35,694 nt of DNA, from positions 1 through 35,694 of the forward strand of contig JAFZFT010000013.1 in the NCBI GenBank assembly GCA_017555765.1. Reading direction: 5' to 3'. The DNA is from Clostridia bacterium. GTDB taxonomy: Bacteria; Bacillota; Clostridia; Oscillospirales; Acutalibacteraceae. The notes beneath the pieces are model-generated. The model was not told the DNA's origin. It saw nothing but the letters and a program-made list of their open reading frames with translations, and ran no database searches. This document shows positions 1 to 9,140 of this stretch, piece after piece. A program made the translations under genes and the position numbers. Each line of letters opens with the position of its first letter. The stretch's first letter is position 1.

Positions 1-25
1 AAAGATTTTCTATATAGTTTTCCAT
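1..25 (-). CDS. 5' start of an unidentified gene (cut by window edge)
   Basis: Only the first eight codons are visible, reading MENYIENL on the minus strand from the ATG at 25-23. The start is chosen because AAGGAGG (31-37) lies five bases before it. The product cannot be identified. Copy 1 of the 133-bp repeat lies directly upstream, so its promoter may be inside or beyond that repeat. Confidence 0.6.
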
Positions 26-48
26 TTGTACCTCCTTAACTAAAAAAT

Positions 49-181
49 AAAATTGAAGGAGAGATACCGTTAACGGCATCCCTCCTCCAACCAAAACAAA
101 AAATTAGAGTTCTCCAGTTATGAGTAAGACACTATGAAATTAATATGTAAGATGAGGCGGGTGGATAATTGAAAAAATGAA
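49..181. repeat. 133-bp direct repeat, copy 1
   Basis: This block matches 9141-9274 almost base for base. The differences I see are one extra A in an A-run and one substitution (GAAAT versus GATAT). It carries a near-palindrome centred on CCGTTAACGG. Read on the minus strand the palindrome pairs fully, with two G-U wobbles, and is followed by a T-rich stretch, so it could end minus-strand transcription. It also carries two overlapping tiny plus-strand frames (MSKTL and MKLICKMRRVDN). No inverted ends, transposase or known RNA family is recognised. Confidence 0.85.
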
Positions 182-217
182 GACATCTGTGAATTAAACA
201 TCTCACATATAGCATTA

Positions 218-242
218 GCCGCCGAGGATCTCCCTCGGCGGC
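218..242 (-). terminator. Stem-loop after the surface-protein gene
   Basis: A 10-bp perfect stem (GCCGCCGAGG with CCTCGGCGGC) and a 5-base loop lie just past the stop of the LRR protein gene. The tail on the minus strand is only moderately T-rich, so termination is likely but not textbook. Confidence 0.6.
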
Positions 243-248
243 ATTAAA

Positions 249-3200
249 TTATATTTTAAGCTGCTGAATAAACTGTATGAATGATATCAGAAGCTTGACA
301 AAATTTACAATTGTACAGATATATTCTGCCATATCGCCTTCGTGAACAGGCATGCCACAGTCACTGCAAAGAATATTTTCACCACCAATGTCGCAAACGC
401 CGTCATTATCTTCATCAATATGACCAAGAGCAGCAATTTCATTGTAGGTTGTGTAGTTACACTCTGTACAATACTCATAAGTTTCCCAACCGATATTTGA
501 ACAATTCGGATCCTGTGCATCTACCTGAATAAGAGTATCCTTATGATTAAGAGCATCAACTACAATTGTTTCTCTGCCAAGTTCTTCACTGCATATACTA
601 CAGTAAACTGCCATATCATATGATCCGCCATCTGTACATGTTGCCGCTACATCATTTTCCTTAACAGCTTCTGATTCTTTGTGTCCGAGGGCTGCTTTTT
701 CTGCATAGGTTGTATAGTCACATCTTGAGCAGGTTACGTATTCATCCCAGCCGATTTCTGTACAGGTGGGTGCTTTTGCTTCATGTGATTCTTCAGTATG
801 ACCGAGAGCATTAACTTCTTCTGTATATGTGTGACTTGCATCATTCTTACAAGTAAAAGTCTTAACACCCTTTTCAGTACAGGTAGGTTCAGTAGTTAAA
901 ACGCCTTCATAATCATGACCGATGGCAGACACTTCGTCTGAAGTGTATGTATCGCCGCAAGCACACGTATAAGTTGTGTAACCGTTTTCTTCACATGTGG
1001 GTGCCGTTACTGATGTTTCATAGCTGTGACCCGTTGCAGATACTATCTCTGTTTCTCTGCTGAGTTCTTCGCCACATACTGAACAGTACACTACCACATC
1101 ATATGAACCGATTGCTATACATGTTGCTACGACTTCATTTTCCTTAACTGCTGCCGATTCCTTATGTCCAAGTGCCGGAATTTCTTCATGGCCTGAAAGC
1201 CATTCATTACATATAGGACAGAATACACCAGCTGTATATCCAACTTCCGTGCATGTAGCATCTTGTTGCGGACACTCTATTCTGTCATTATGTTCTGTAC
1301 ATTTAACAATATGTTGATCGTCATAAAAATATCCAACAGGCACATATAAAAGTTTTTCCTCCGAAAGAGCAAAATCAACAACATCATGCATGAAATAATA
1401 CACTCTATCAAATCTGTATTCTTTTTCGCCGTCAAGCAACTCATCTTTCAGCGTATTCTGTGTTGTGCTAGCTCCGATTTCTTCACATTCATCTTTATTG
1501 TTGGGATCATATTTATACTTTTCGATATTGATGATTTCACAACTCGATTCAACATCAATAAGTTCAAGATGAATATTTACAGGAGAGGCTAATCGAGTCA
1601 TTGTTCCAAAAACATAGTACGCATATTTTTCAAAGACATTGGCACTGAATGATGCCTCTAATAAATATACGTTCCAAAATCTATTAGTATCATCATCGAA
1701 TGACTTCTCAACATTATTATCAACAAGAGTCACAGAACCACTGGGATTATTAGAGCTTGCACTATCAGCATCCCAAGAAGGCAACCATGTGTCAAACCAA
1801 ATATATAAAAGTGTTGGTCCTGTTACTTTAATGTAAAAATATTCACCTAATGTAAAATGGTAGGAACCTGCTACACCATATCCACCATCACCGTACCCAT
1901 CACAATAAGCCGGAAGTCCATTGGAAGTAAAAATTTCACAACAACTGTCTGTAATCCATCCGTAATGTCTAAAAGCTTTCACTTTAAACCATTTTGGATT
2001 TTCTTCAGATGCATTTATATAATGCGGTACATTAGCATTTAAAACATCAACATTTTCGGGTATCTCAACTTTGTCTTTTTCATCTATGCAATAAATATAA
2101 ATTTCATAAACTTCATTTGCATAGCTGTTTTCCCATCTTACTTCAAACTTAATTTCTAGCGGCGAAAATCTTCCTGTAACAGTGTTAACTTTGCCTGTCA
2201 ATCTACCGTCATTATTGAGTTCTAATCCATCAGGAAGATATGAAACATTGATGCTGTGCTTATAACCCTTGTCTGCAAAATCAAGAATCTGATAATCTAT
2301 ATCTTTACCCTTTTCAACATACCAATGGTATCCGTTCAAAGCACAATAGGGTTGCATATTAACATCATCCGGCTTTTCTTTCACATTAACAACAAAATCG
2401 CCTCTGAGATTTCCGACTTCAATATATCCGGTATTGTCACCAATATTTTCAAGTCGTACATAATAGTCCACATCTACATTATATGTGTCCGCCATCTCTT
2501 TTAGAGTGTATAATGCAGTGTTTCCGTCTGTCATCACAACAGTGCAGATTATGTTATCTTCATAAATAAACCTAGATGCATTTGCATTCAGCTCACAATC
2601 GTAGCCGTTGTATAAACTGTACTTATGCTTAGCAGAAATACTCGAAATTGTACACTCTTTGATAACAACAGGAACATCATAGGTCTTCTGAGCAAATTCA
2701 ACGGTCGCAAAATAAGTTCCTACCGACCACGGATTATTGCTGCTCTGACTATCCTTAATTTTAACACCATATAATTCTTCTCCGTCTGATGCAATAAAAC
2801 TATAATCAGGCCTTGTATAAATAAAGTTCTTCGACGTATCATCTTTGTAATTAACTGTCAATGTATCGCCAAGTTCAAATCCAATGTAATATTCGCCATA
2901 ATAATTCGTAGATATATTTTCAACAAATTCATACGGCTCAAGCGGTACAAACTCTATCGAATCCACAGGATTTTCTTTAACATCGACATTTATACTGCAT
3001 TGTTTTTCGGCATAACAAATTTCTAAAGAGTTATTTTTTCCGTTAATGCTATACGGCTGCTTTAAATTAATATCAACATCTTCATCTTTTATTATTTTGC
3101 CATCTTCAGACATAAAATAACTATAGCCGTAATCATCATCGTATTCGTCATACTCACCATAAGTATATTCTGCCGTTCTGCCGTCATTATAATTTACAAT

Positions 3201-5219
3201 AAGCTTATCTCCGATTTCAAAAGAGGGCGAGTAAAAATAATAATATTGGCTATCCTGATCGTCATATGTATAATGACCGCCTGAATATCCTTCATAAAAA
3301 ACATAATTTTCAACAGGAACAAATCCAATTGACTCAACAGGATTTTCTCTTATTTCAACATTTACTTTACAGCTAACTACATCACCAAGACTAACAGTAA
3401 AATAGTTGTGCTCACCATCAGGTATCCAATGATTTTTACCTTGTTCATCATATCGATCTACAAAATAAATGCTGAACGAATCCCATTTTTCACTAATGAA
3501 TTTTTCTACTCCGTCAAAAGTGTAAACATCAGTAGTTCCGTCTATATTGTAGATCGTGAAGGAGTCACCCTTTTCAAATGAAGGCGTATAATAATCATAA
3601 TATCTCAAGCCCGAATCATCATAGGTGTAATAACCCTCTGAAACAATCTCTTCTAAAACATAAGGAGTTTTAGGCGTGAACGATATGGCTTTACACAGAG
3701 CAAGTCCTCCTATTTCCGTTACGCTTTCAGGAATATCAATATAATCAAGCGATGTACATCCCATAAAACTACAATCCGCAATCTCTTTCAATGTGTCGGG
3801 AAGGCTGACTGTTTCCAAATTTATGTAACCTTTAAAAGCACTGTACTGTATAGATGTAATGCCATCTTTAATTACGACTTTTTTAACATCGTCTTTGTAT
3901 TTATCTCCAACAACCGAACCGTAATCATCCATTTTACCGTTGCCTTCGACTACAAGCTCACCGTCAGCATAAAGACCCCACTTGATATTCTCACCAATAT
4001 TGCCACTAGTTACCGGAGCACTTTCTTGGCAAACATCGCAAAGTTTATCTGCATTCTTGTCGATATGTGGTTTTCTTTTGATTTCCCGATGTCCGCTGAG
4101 CCACTCATTACAATCCTCACATAATACACCTGCTGTATAGCCGGATTGATAACAATTAGATTCTTTAGCAGGAACAGAAGTTCTATTCAGATGTTTACAA
4201 GAGATATTTCCATCAGTAACATTACCGTCTGTTACATTATCGCCTGAATTAAAGTGAATATTTGCATTTAATAAATCATCATTATGACTGTATATTTTTA
4301 TTTTATTCCATTGATTTTGCGTTCCATTAAAATACACATCGGTAAGATTCTCACAAGAATTAAATGCTTGTTGTTCTATTTTTGTTACACTACTAGAGAA
4401 TGTTACAGTCTTAAGGTTTTTACAACCTTGAAATGCAGAACCACCAATTTCCGTTACACTATTTGACATAACTATATTTTCAATGGTTTTAGAGTCCATA
4501 AATGCACCATAATATATTCTTTTTATACCGTTTGGAATTGTATAGGTTTTATCTGTTTTTCCCAATGGGTAACTATGCAATGCTCCGTACATTTCAAATA
4601 AAACGCCGTCTTTGCTTGAATACCAACTATTGCCGTTTTCAACGACTATTTCGCTGAGATTGTTGCACCGCATAAACGGAAGAAATCCTATAAAACTTAC
4701 ATTTTTAGGGATAATTATTCTTTTAAGATTTTCGCAACTATGAAATGCAGAATTACCAATATTTGTTACACTATCAGCAATTATAATATTTTCAAGGTTT
4801 ATACATTTATAAAACACATCGTCTCCTATACCTGTTATTCCATCTTCTATAACAACAGTTTTAATATAAGTACAATAGTCAAACCACGGGGCTACTTCAT
4901 CGTAACAGTCTACCAGCATCCCTTCTCCGCTGATAAGTAGTTTTCCTTTATCATCAATAGACCAAAAAACAGTATCACCGAATTTGCCGTTATAAATAAT
5001 ACTTCCATCGGTAACATTTCCGTCTGTTGCATTACCGTCTGTAGCATTGCCTGATGTAACTTTGTTCAAAGCGTAATCATCCAATAACTCACCTAAAGCG
5101 TCTGCAACAATACCGAGGCTGCAATTTACAGTCCCGATAAGCATAAGAATCGTTAAAAACAAACTTAAGGTTTTCTTTATACTTCTTTTAACTTTTCCTG
5201 CTTTAAATTCTAACTCCAT
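249..5219 (-). CDS. BspA-like leucine-rich repeat surface protein (1656 aa)
   Basis: A very large secreted protein. Residues about 12-42 form a signal peptide (Lys/Arg cluster, then a hydrophobic run). Low-complexity TDGN repeats follow (about 55-75 and again about 325-340). Two blocks of LRR_5 repeats (about 75-325 and 410-510) show the typical 'IGxxAFxxCxNLxxIxIPxSVTxIG' rhythm. Three or more similar beta-rich modules, each ending in 'ENPVxSIxF', span about 515-900. An Ig-like putative domain with 'LPDGLxLNxDGRLTG' lies near 1000. Residues about 1350-1610 are tandem Cys-containing modules ('PTCxxxGYTxYTCxCGxxY...AxGH'). The last 30 residues form a hydrophobic/amphipathic tail. No LPXTG or dockerin is visible, so anchoring is unclear. 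The start has AAGGAGG seven bases upstream. The gene lies 27 bp behind the O-antigen-ligase-like gene, so the two probably share a transcript. Its ligand is unknown. Confidence 0.85.
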   Translation of the reverse strand: MELEFKAGKVKRSIKKTLSLFLTILMLIGTVNCSLGIVADALGELLDDYALNKVTSGNATDGNATDGNVTDGSIIYNGKFGDTVFWSIDDKGKLLISGEGMLVDCYDEVAPWFDYCTYIKTVVIEDGITGIGDDVFYKCINLENIIIADSVTNIGNSAFHSCENLKRIIIPKNVSFIGFLPFMRCNNLSEIVVENGNSWYSSKDGVLFEMYGALHSYPLGKTDKTYTIPNGIKRIYYGAFMDSKTIENIVMSNSVTEIGGSAFQGCKNLKTVTFSSSVTKIEQQAFNSCENLTDVYFNGTQNQWNKIKIYSHNDDLLNANIHFNSGDNVTDGNVTDGNISCKHLNRTSVPAKESNCYQSGYTAGVLCEDCNEWLSGHREIKRKPHIDKNADKLCDVCQESAPVTSGNIGENIKWGLYADGELVVEGNGKMDDYGSVVGDKYKDDVKKVVIKDGITSIQYSAFKGYINLETVSLPDTLKEIADCSFMGCTSLDYIDIPESVTEIGGLALCKAISFTPKTPYVLEEIVSEGYYTYDDSGLRYYDYYTPSFEKGDSFTIYNIDGTTDVYTFDGVEKFISEKWDSFSIYFVDRYDEQGKNHWIPDGEHNYFTVSLGDVVSCKVNVEIRENPVESIGFVPVENYVFYEGYSGGHYTYDDQDSQYYYFYSPSFEIGDKLIVNYNDGRTAEYTYGEYDEYDDDYGYSYFMSEDGKIIKDEDVDINLKQPYSINGKNNSLEICYAEKQCSINVDVKENPVDSIEFVPLEPYEFVENISTNYYGEYYIGFELGDTLTVNYKDDTSKNFIYTRPDYSFIASDGEELYGVKIKDSQSSNNPWSVGTYFATVEFAQKTYDVPVVIKECTISSISAKHKYSLYNGYDCELNANASRFIYEDNIICTVVMTDGNTALYTLKEMADTYNVDVDYYVRLENIGDNTGYIEVGNLRGDFVVNVKEKPDDVNMQPYCALNGYHWYVEKGKDIDYQILDFADKGYKHSINVSYLPDGLELNNDGRLTGKVNTVTGRFSPLEIKFEVRWENSYANEVYEIYIYCIDEKDKVEIPENVDVLNANVPHYINASEENPKWFKVKAFRHYGWITDSCCEIFTSNGLPAYCDGYGDGGYGVAGSYHFTLGEYFYIKVTGPTLLYIWFDTWLPSWDADSASSNNPSGSVTLVDNNVEKSFDDDTNRFWNVYLLEASFSANVFEKYAYYVFGTMTRLASPVNIHLELIDVESSCEIINIEKYKYDPNNKDECEEIGASTTQNTLKDELLDGEKEYRFDRVYYFMHDVVDFALSEEKLLYVPVGYFYDDQHIVKCTEHNDRIECPQQDATCTEVGYTAGVFCPICNEWLSGHEEIPALGHKESAAVKENEVVATCIAIGSYDVVVYCSVCGEELSRETEIVSATGHSYETSVTAPTCEENGYTTYTCACGDTYTSDEVSAIGHDYEGVLTTEPTCTEKGVKTFTCKNDASHTYTEEVNALGHTEESHEAKAPTCTEIGWDEYVTCSRCDYTTYAEKAALGHKESEAVKENDVAATCTDGGSYDMAVYCSICSEELGRETIVVDALNHKDTLIQVDAQDPNCSNIGWETYEYCTECNYTTYNEIAALGHIDEDNDGVCDIGGENILCSDCGMPVHEGDMAEYICTIVNFVKLLISFIQFIQQLKI

Positions 5220-5246
5220 AATAATTCCTCCTTGTTTTTAATTTAT

Positions 5247-6752
5247 TTAAACACCTTTCGGTGATTGTTCCTTTTCTTTGTAATACATACCTGCGATACA
5301 AGATATAAAAATGTACATTATTGGGGTTGTAAACGGTTGAGCAATATTAACAGTTGCCTGTATCCAAAATGCAACCAAACCTGAAAATAAACCTATAGCC
5401 AATGCATTATTTTTCAGCTTTTTCACCACTATAAATATCACCGCACCAATAATTGATAAATAGGTCAACAAGCCAACCACACCAATCGTAAGAAGGTACT
5501 GCAGATATTCGTTGTGAGCCTGATCAAGAATCCTGCCATTATGAACATCAAGTGAAACAGTATATCTGTACAGTGATTCCGGTCCGATTCCAAACAACTT
5601 CTCCCGTACAGAAAGGCCCTTATATATATCTATGCATTGTCTCCATATGCCACCTCTGTAAGTACCCCATTTGTCAGTTATTTTGAAATATTCATCCAAA
5701 ATCCCCAACGAATTAGTATTAGCAATCAAAAAAAGGATAACAAGTATCAACATTGCAAAAGCCAAACATAAACAATATGTTATTTTCAACTTTTTAAGAT
5801 TTTCCGGATGTTTTTCTAAAACATACAAAAAAACGAAGCATATAATAGCAACAATCACTGCAACTATAGGATTAAACAACAAAGATAACAGCTTTGATAT
5901 TCTGACATTTTTTATAGGCATGAATTGATAAATTACCATATATAATTCAGCTGTGAAAACCATAATGAGTACAGCAGTAAAGAATTTTTTTATCCTTAAA
6001 ATATCAGAAAAAAGGAATAACGGTATAATCAACATTGCAGTAGCAAACCCAACTACGAAGCTCTCACTTGAAGTAACCATAGCACCCATTGTTCCTGTTA
6101 TTAGTACCAAAGTGTATATTACAGTACTAAGTTTAGTTTTAGTAAGACAAAATCCGCATACAACTAAAGGCAACAACAAACATATGTAACTACTATAAAA
6201 ATTTATATTACCTATTGTGGATATATAATTTGATTTATTATCCTGACTGAGATTTCCGTAAAATCCCAGAAGATCTATATCAAAACAATTTAACACGCCG
6301 AAAATCGAAACAAGCGTCAGACCTAACATAGCACTCAACAAAACATTCTGACCGAATTTAAAATTTCTTGAAACAAGAAAATAAATTAAAAGATAGACAA
6401 AAATAGTAATAACACCCTGATATCTTGACGCTGAGCCAAATATCGCATCCTGCTTATAACAAGAAAACATAGCAGATATAACAAAAGCAACAAAAAATAA
6501 AACAAACGGTATATCTGTTTCAATGATTGAAATACGCTCTATATCAAATTCTCTTTTTAAAATTTTAAAAAAAGCAAAAGCTAAAAACGTCAAAATTGAT
6601 ACAGCCATAAAATAATAATATTTTGATTCTGTAATGTTGTAATAGCCATTTGTAATTATAAGTGGTAAAAAGAACAAAATCGCACATAAGTATATGCTTG
6701 TGTATTTAGTGAAACACATTTTCCAAATATCACGTTTATTTTTATTTCCCAT
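5247..6752 (-). CDS. O-antigen ligase/polymerase-like membrane protein (Wzy_C family)
   Basis: 501 residues with about a dozen hydrophobic segments. The large outer loop carries the family signature near the C-terminus ('QAHNEYLQYLLTIGVVGLLTYL', seen from about residue 395), including the His-Asn pair conserved in WaaL, Wzy and PglL-type enzymes. These enzymes transfer or polymerise lipid-linked glycans on the outer face of the membrane. A Gram-positive has no lipid A, so the likely acceptor is a surface polysaccharide or a protein. The next gene, 27 bp downstream, encodes a huge exported protein, which makes protein O-glycosylation a reasonable guess. An AGGAG site lies about nine bases before the ATG. 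A consensus promoter and a 28-bp palindrome lie upstream. The exact acceptor cannot be read from sequence. Confidence 0.8.
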   Translation of the reverse strand: MGNKNKRDIWKMCFTKYTSIYLCAILFFLPLIITNGYYNITESKYYYFMAVSILTFLAFAFFKILKREFDIERISIIETDIPFVLFFVAFVISAMFSCYKQDAIFGSASRYQGVITIFVYLLIYFLVSRNFKFGQNVLLSAMLGLTLVSIFGVLNCFDIDLLGFYGNLSQDNKSNYISTIGNINFYSSYICLLLPLVVCGFCLTKTKLSTVIYTLVLITGTMGAMVTSSESFVVGFATAMLIIPLFLFSDILRIKKFFTAVLIMVFTAELYMVIYQFMPIKNVRISKLLSLLFNPIVAVIVAIICFVFLYVLEKHPENLKKLKITYCLCLAFAMLILVILFLIANTNSLGILDEYFKITDKWGTYRGGIWRQCIDIYKGLSVREKLFGIGPESLYRYTVSLDVHNGRILDQAHNEYLQYLLTIGVVGLLTYLSIIGAVIFIVVKKLKNNALAIGLFSGLVAFWIQATVNIAQPFTTPIMYIFISCIAGMYYKEKEQSPKGV

Positions 6753-6767
6753 ATAACTTTACTCCTG

Positions 6768-6795
6768 CTATTGATAGAGTTAACCCTATCAATAG
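6768..6795. promoter_or_regulatory. 28-bp palindrome in the leader of the ligase/surface-protein operon
   Basis: Arms CTATTGATAG and CTATCAATAG flank a GTTAAC centre, with a single mismatched pair. It lies about 13-40 bases after the predicted transcription start and ends a few bases before the ribosome site. It could be a repressor operator, perhaps for the divergent XRE protein, or an RNA hairpin next to the AGGAG site. Confidence 0.65.
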
Positions 6796-6814
6796 AAATA
6801 AGCCTCTTTTTTCT

Positions 6815-6843
6815 ATTATAATTCGAATCATATGCACTGTCAA
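6815..6843 (-). promoter_or_regulatory. Consensus sigma-A promoter for the ligase/surface-protein operon
   Basis: On the minus strand, TTGACA (6843-6838) and TATAAT (6820-6815) are separated by exactly 17 bases. Both boxes are perfect consensus, so unregulated expression would be strong. That makes the downstream palindrome more interesting. Confidence 0.85.
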
Positions 6844-6912
6844 GCGAATTTCTATTTTACATAGGTTCAACTGCATTATGAATTAAATTATCATTAAATT
6901 GAGGTGATAATT

Positions 6913-7245
6913 ATGAATATTAACCCCGCAGAACTCGGTAAAAGAATAGCTAAAAGAAGAAGGGAACTCGGATTAAAGCAGTGCGAAGTATGCGAAATGG
7001 CAGAACTCAGCGATAAATATCTTTCCAATATAGAACGTGCAATTTCACTTCCGTCGTTGCAGGTTTTTATGAAGCTTTGCGAAGTATTAAAAACAACTCC
7101 TGATGCTTTGTTATTAGGAACAACGCCATCAGCTTCCTCCTCAGACATAGCCGTTCACTTAGAAAATAAAATAAAAAATATGAATGAAAATCAAATCAGT
7201 TTAATTTTAAGCTTTACAGATTGGGTTGAAAATCAAAAACTTTAA
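6913..7245 (+). CDS. XRE-family helix-turn-helix regulator
   Basis: 110 residues. An HTH_3 domain covers about residues 6-65 ('LGKRIAKRRRELGLKQCEVCEMAELSDKYLSNIERA...'), followed by a short helical tail of the kind that often dimerises. Such proteins are small DNA-binding repressors. An in-frame GTG nine bases earlier is rejected as the start because it is part of the ribosome site itself (GAGGTGAT, 6901-6908), which places the true start at the ATG at 6913. It is divergent from the ligase/surface-protein operon, whose leader carries a 28-bp palindrome, so it is the natural candidate to bind there. It could also regulate its own gene. Confidence 0.85.
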   Translation: MNINPAELGKRIAKRRRELGLKQCEVCEMAELSDKYLSNIERAISLPSLQVFMKLCEVLKTTPDALLLGTTPSASSSDIAVHLENKIKNMNENQISLILSFTDWVENQKL

Positions 7246-7340
7246 TGTATAATACTATCTGTAGAACTATCTTATAAATATAAACAACACCAATTCTTAA
7301 ATTGTGACACATTAGTCATAAAAATTACAATGGAGGATTT

Positions 7341-7892
7341 ATGCTTAATTTTTCTTCAACACTAATAGATACAACTGAAGAAAAAGATAAATTTGAAAAG
7401 CTGTACCATCTTTACAAAAAACGTATGTGGTATGTTGCTTTTCAAATTCTTAATGATCCCCAAAAAGCAGAAGATGCCGTACAAAACGCCTTTATTGGTA
7501 TCGCAAAAAACATAAGTCATATTGATAATCCTGATTCTAAGGCGGCATTTGCTTATGTTATTACAGCAGCCAAGCATTGTGCTCTCAACATATCGGCTAA
7601 GGATAAAGCGGAAAATCTTATTGAATTCGAAACTATCAATTTTCTCGACAGCAAGCAAGAAAAAGAGATAACCGATATAGATGATAAAATGTTAATTATT
7701 TCAGTACTGAAAAAGATACCGGGTGCATATCGTGACTTGCTATATCTTTACTATTATGAAGATATGAGCGAAAAAGAAATCGCTCTCCTTACAGGAAAGC
7801 GATACACAACAGTACGAAAACAAATATCAAGAGCCAGAAAAGCATTTAGCGAAACATTAAAAAAGGAGGGCGATATTTATGAAAAAATATAA
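7341..7892 (+). CDS. ECF-type RNA polymerase sigma factor
   Basis: 183 residues, the usual ECF length. Region 2 is at about residues 18-60 ('LYHLYKKRMWYVAFQILNDP' followed by 'AEDAVQNAF'). Region 4 is at about 120-175 ('YRDLLYLYYYEDMSEKEIA' followed by 'TVRKQISRARKAF'). It directs RNA polymerase to a small regulon, usually in response to envelope stress. GGAGG lies nine bases before the ATG. The stop overlaps the start of the next gene by 14 bp, so the two are translated together, as is normal for a sigma/anti-sigma pair. Its target promoters could not be recognised in this window. Confidence 0.9.
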   Translation: MLNFSSTLIDTTEEKDKFEKLYHLYKKRMWYVAFQILNDPQKAEDAVQNAFIGIAKNISHIDNPDSKAAFAYVITAAKHCALNISAKDKAENLIEFETINFLDSKQEKEITDIDDKMLIISVLKKIPGAYRDLLYLYYYEDMSEKEIALLTGKRYTTVRKQISRARKAFSETLKKEGDIYEKI

Positions 7893-8568
7893 CTCCGTTT
7901 TAAAAGATGCTTTGTATGAATTAAAGCTTGAAGAGCTTGATGCCTTACCGGATGAAGATGAGATCGAGCATGAATTCAGCAATAAATTTAACAAACAAAC
8001 AAAAAAGCTTATAAAAAGCGAAAAAAGTAAAAGTAAAGCACTAAAAGTAGCTGCTTCTATTGCTGTGATACTCATAATATCTGTCTCACTACCCACTGTA
8101 AATGCTACTGATAAAATCTTCGACTTCTTCATTAACATTTATAATAATGTCTTAAATATCAAAGCAGACTATTATTCTAAGTCAAATCAGGCTCACGAAA
8201 TTACTACATTCTATTTTTTAAATGAAACACCCGAAGGATGCAGAGTAAAATACTATAGCACTGTTCCGTATATAATGCGTTATCAGATAGCGAACAAAGA
8301 TAAATCAATCGTTATTTATTTTACACAATCTTTAAAAATCTATAGCGGTGAAAATAATATAAACACAAAAGACGCTTATGTAGAATACCTCGATATTAAT
8401 TCCATTAAAAATGTAATTTTCATAGACAATGGTGAAACAATATACTGTATTTGGGATGAGCACGGATACCGCTTCGAACTGAGTTATACCTCCTCTCTCG
8501 GAAAAGATTTTTTATATAAAAACATAGGAAAGCTTTATGAATTCGACGTTGATAATCCACCAACTTAA
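7879..8568 (+). CDS. DUF4367 membrane protein, probable anti-sigma factor
   Basis: 229 residues. The acidic/basic N-terminus (about 1-55) would be cytoplasmic, a single membrane helix lies at about 57-75 ('VAASIAVILIISVSLPTV'), and the remainder faces outward. The C-terminal domain fits DUF4367, with the signature 'GETIYCIWDEHGYRFELSY' near residue 195. Members of this family often follow ECF sigma genes in Clostridia and are thought to hold the sigma factor at the membrane. The 14-bp overlap with the sigma gene supports that role. A ribosome site (AAGGAGGGCG) lies inside the end of the sigma gene. Confidence 0.75.
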   Translation: MKKYNSVLKDALYELKLEELDALPDEDEIEHEFSNKFNKQTKKLIKSEKSKSKALKVAASIAVILIISVSLPTVNATDKIFDFFINIYNNVLNIKADYYSKSNQAHEITTFYFLNETPEGCRVKYYSTVPYIMRYQIANKDKSIVIYFTQSLKIYSGENNINTKDAYVEYLDINSIKNVIFIDNGETIYCIWDEHGYRFELSYTSSLGKDFLYKNIGKLYEFDVDNPPT

Positions 8569-8589
8569 ATTTAAGATGTAACACTATAA

Positions 8590-8620
8590 AAATAATCGCC
8601 GCAAAATACGGCGATTATTT
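8590..8620. terminator. Bidirectional terminator between convergent genes
   Basis: A 12-bp stem (AAATAATCGCCG with its complement) and a 7-base loop have A and T runs on both sides. It separates the sigma/anti-sigma operon from the convergent 147-residue gene. Confidence 0.85.
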
Positions 8621-9064
8621 TTATCTTGACCAAATTAAAGTTAGCGAATTATCCTGATTGTACTGAAATCCTAACGGCTGAGCTCTTCCGTCTACAATGG
8701 GAATCATACAGTAAAGGGTTGGTTTATCTAAATAGACACACTGATATACATAAAACTCGTCAAAATCATACCCATCCATCTTAAACTTTGTTTTTGTTGT
8801 ACCGAGCCATTCATAATTTGCATTCAGATAGTTCATCATTTCGCTTTCAATATCCCTATCCTCTGAATTACGCATATAATCTGATTCTTGTTGAACATTT
8901 ATTGCATTTTCGAAATCTGTTAACGATAAAGTATTCTCAAAAATTTCCTCGTCTACCTTGCCTTCATGTTTTATGTTAATAATTTCTAATTCGGTTAGCA
9001 CATATAGCCCGGAAATGATTACTGCAATCAGAATAATAATCGAAATAAAAGCTTTTTTAAACAT
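8621..9064 (-). CDS. Hypothetical membrane-anchored protein (147 aa)
   Basis: No family recognised. Residues 4-27 form one hydrophobic helix after two lysines ('FKKAFISIIILIAVIISG'), so this is a membrane anchor or uncleaved signal. The remaining ~115 residues are acidic and polar and would lie outside the cell. GGAAGGA lies eight bases before the ATG, and it has its own promoter, so it is a separate unit. It converges on the sigma/anti-sigma pair and could belong to that stress response, but nothing in the sequence proves it. Confidence 0.65.
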   Translation of the reverse strand: MFKKAFISIIILIAVIISGLYVLTELEIINIKHEGKVDEEIFENTLSLTDFENAINVQQESDYMRNSEDRDIESEMMNYLNANYEWLGTTKTKFKMDGYDFDEFYVYQCVYLDKPTLYCMIPIVDGRAQPLGFQYNQDNSLTLIWSR

Positions 9065-9097
9065 AATACATATCCTTCCAACAAATATTTTACTACT

Positions 9098-9125
9098 ATA
9101 ATATCACTTTTTTTGTATTTGTAAA
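9098..9125 (-). promoter_or_regulatory. Promoter for the 147-residue gene
   Basis: On the minus strand, TTTACA (9125-9120) and TATTAT (9103-9098) are 16 bases apart. The boxes are near consensus and well placed before the ATG at 9064. Confidence 0.65.
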
Positions 9126-9140
9126 TAGTCATACCAGATA

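Noticed and set aside
7246..7340. ECF-type autoregulatory promoter before the sigma gene
   Set aside because: TGTGACAC followed by TCATAA is suggestive, but no second site of the same kind was seen in the window, so it cannot be supported.
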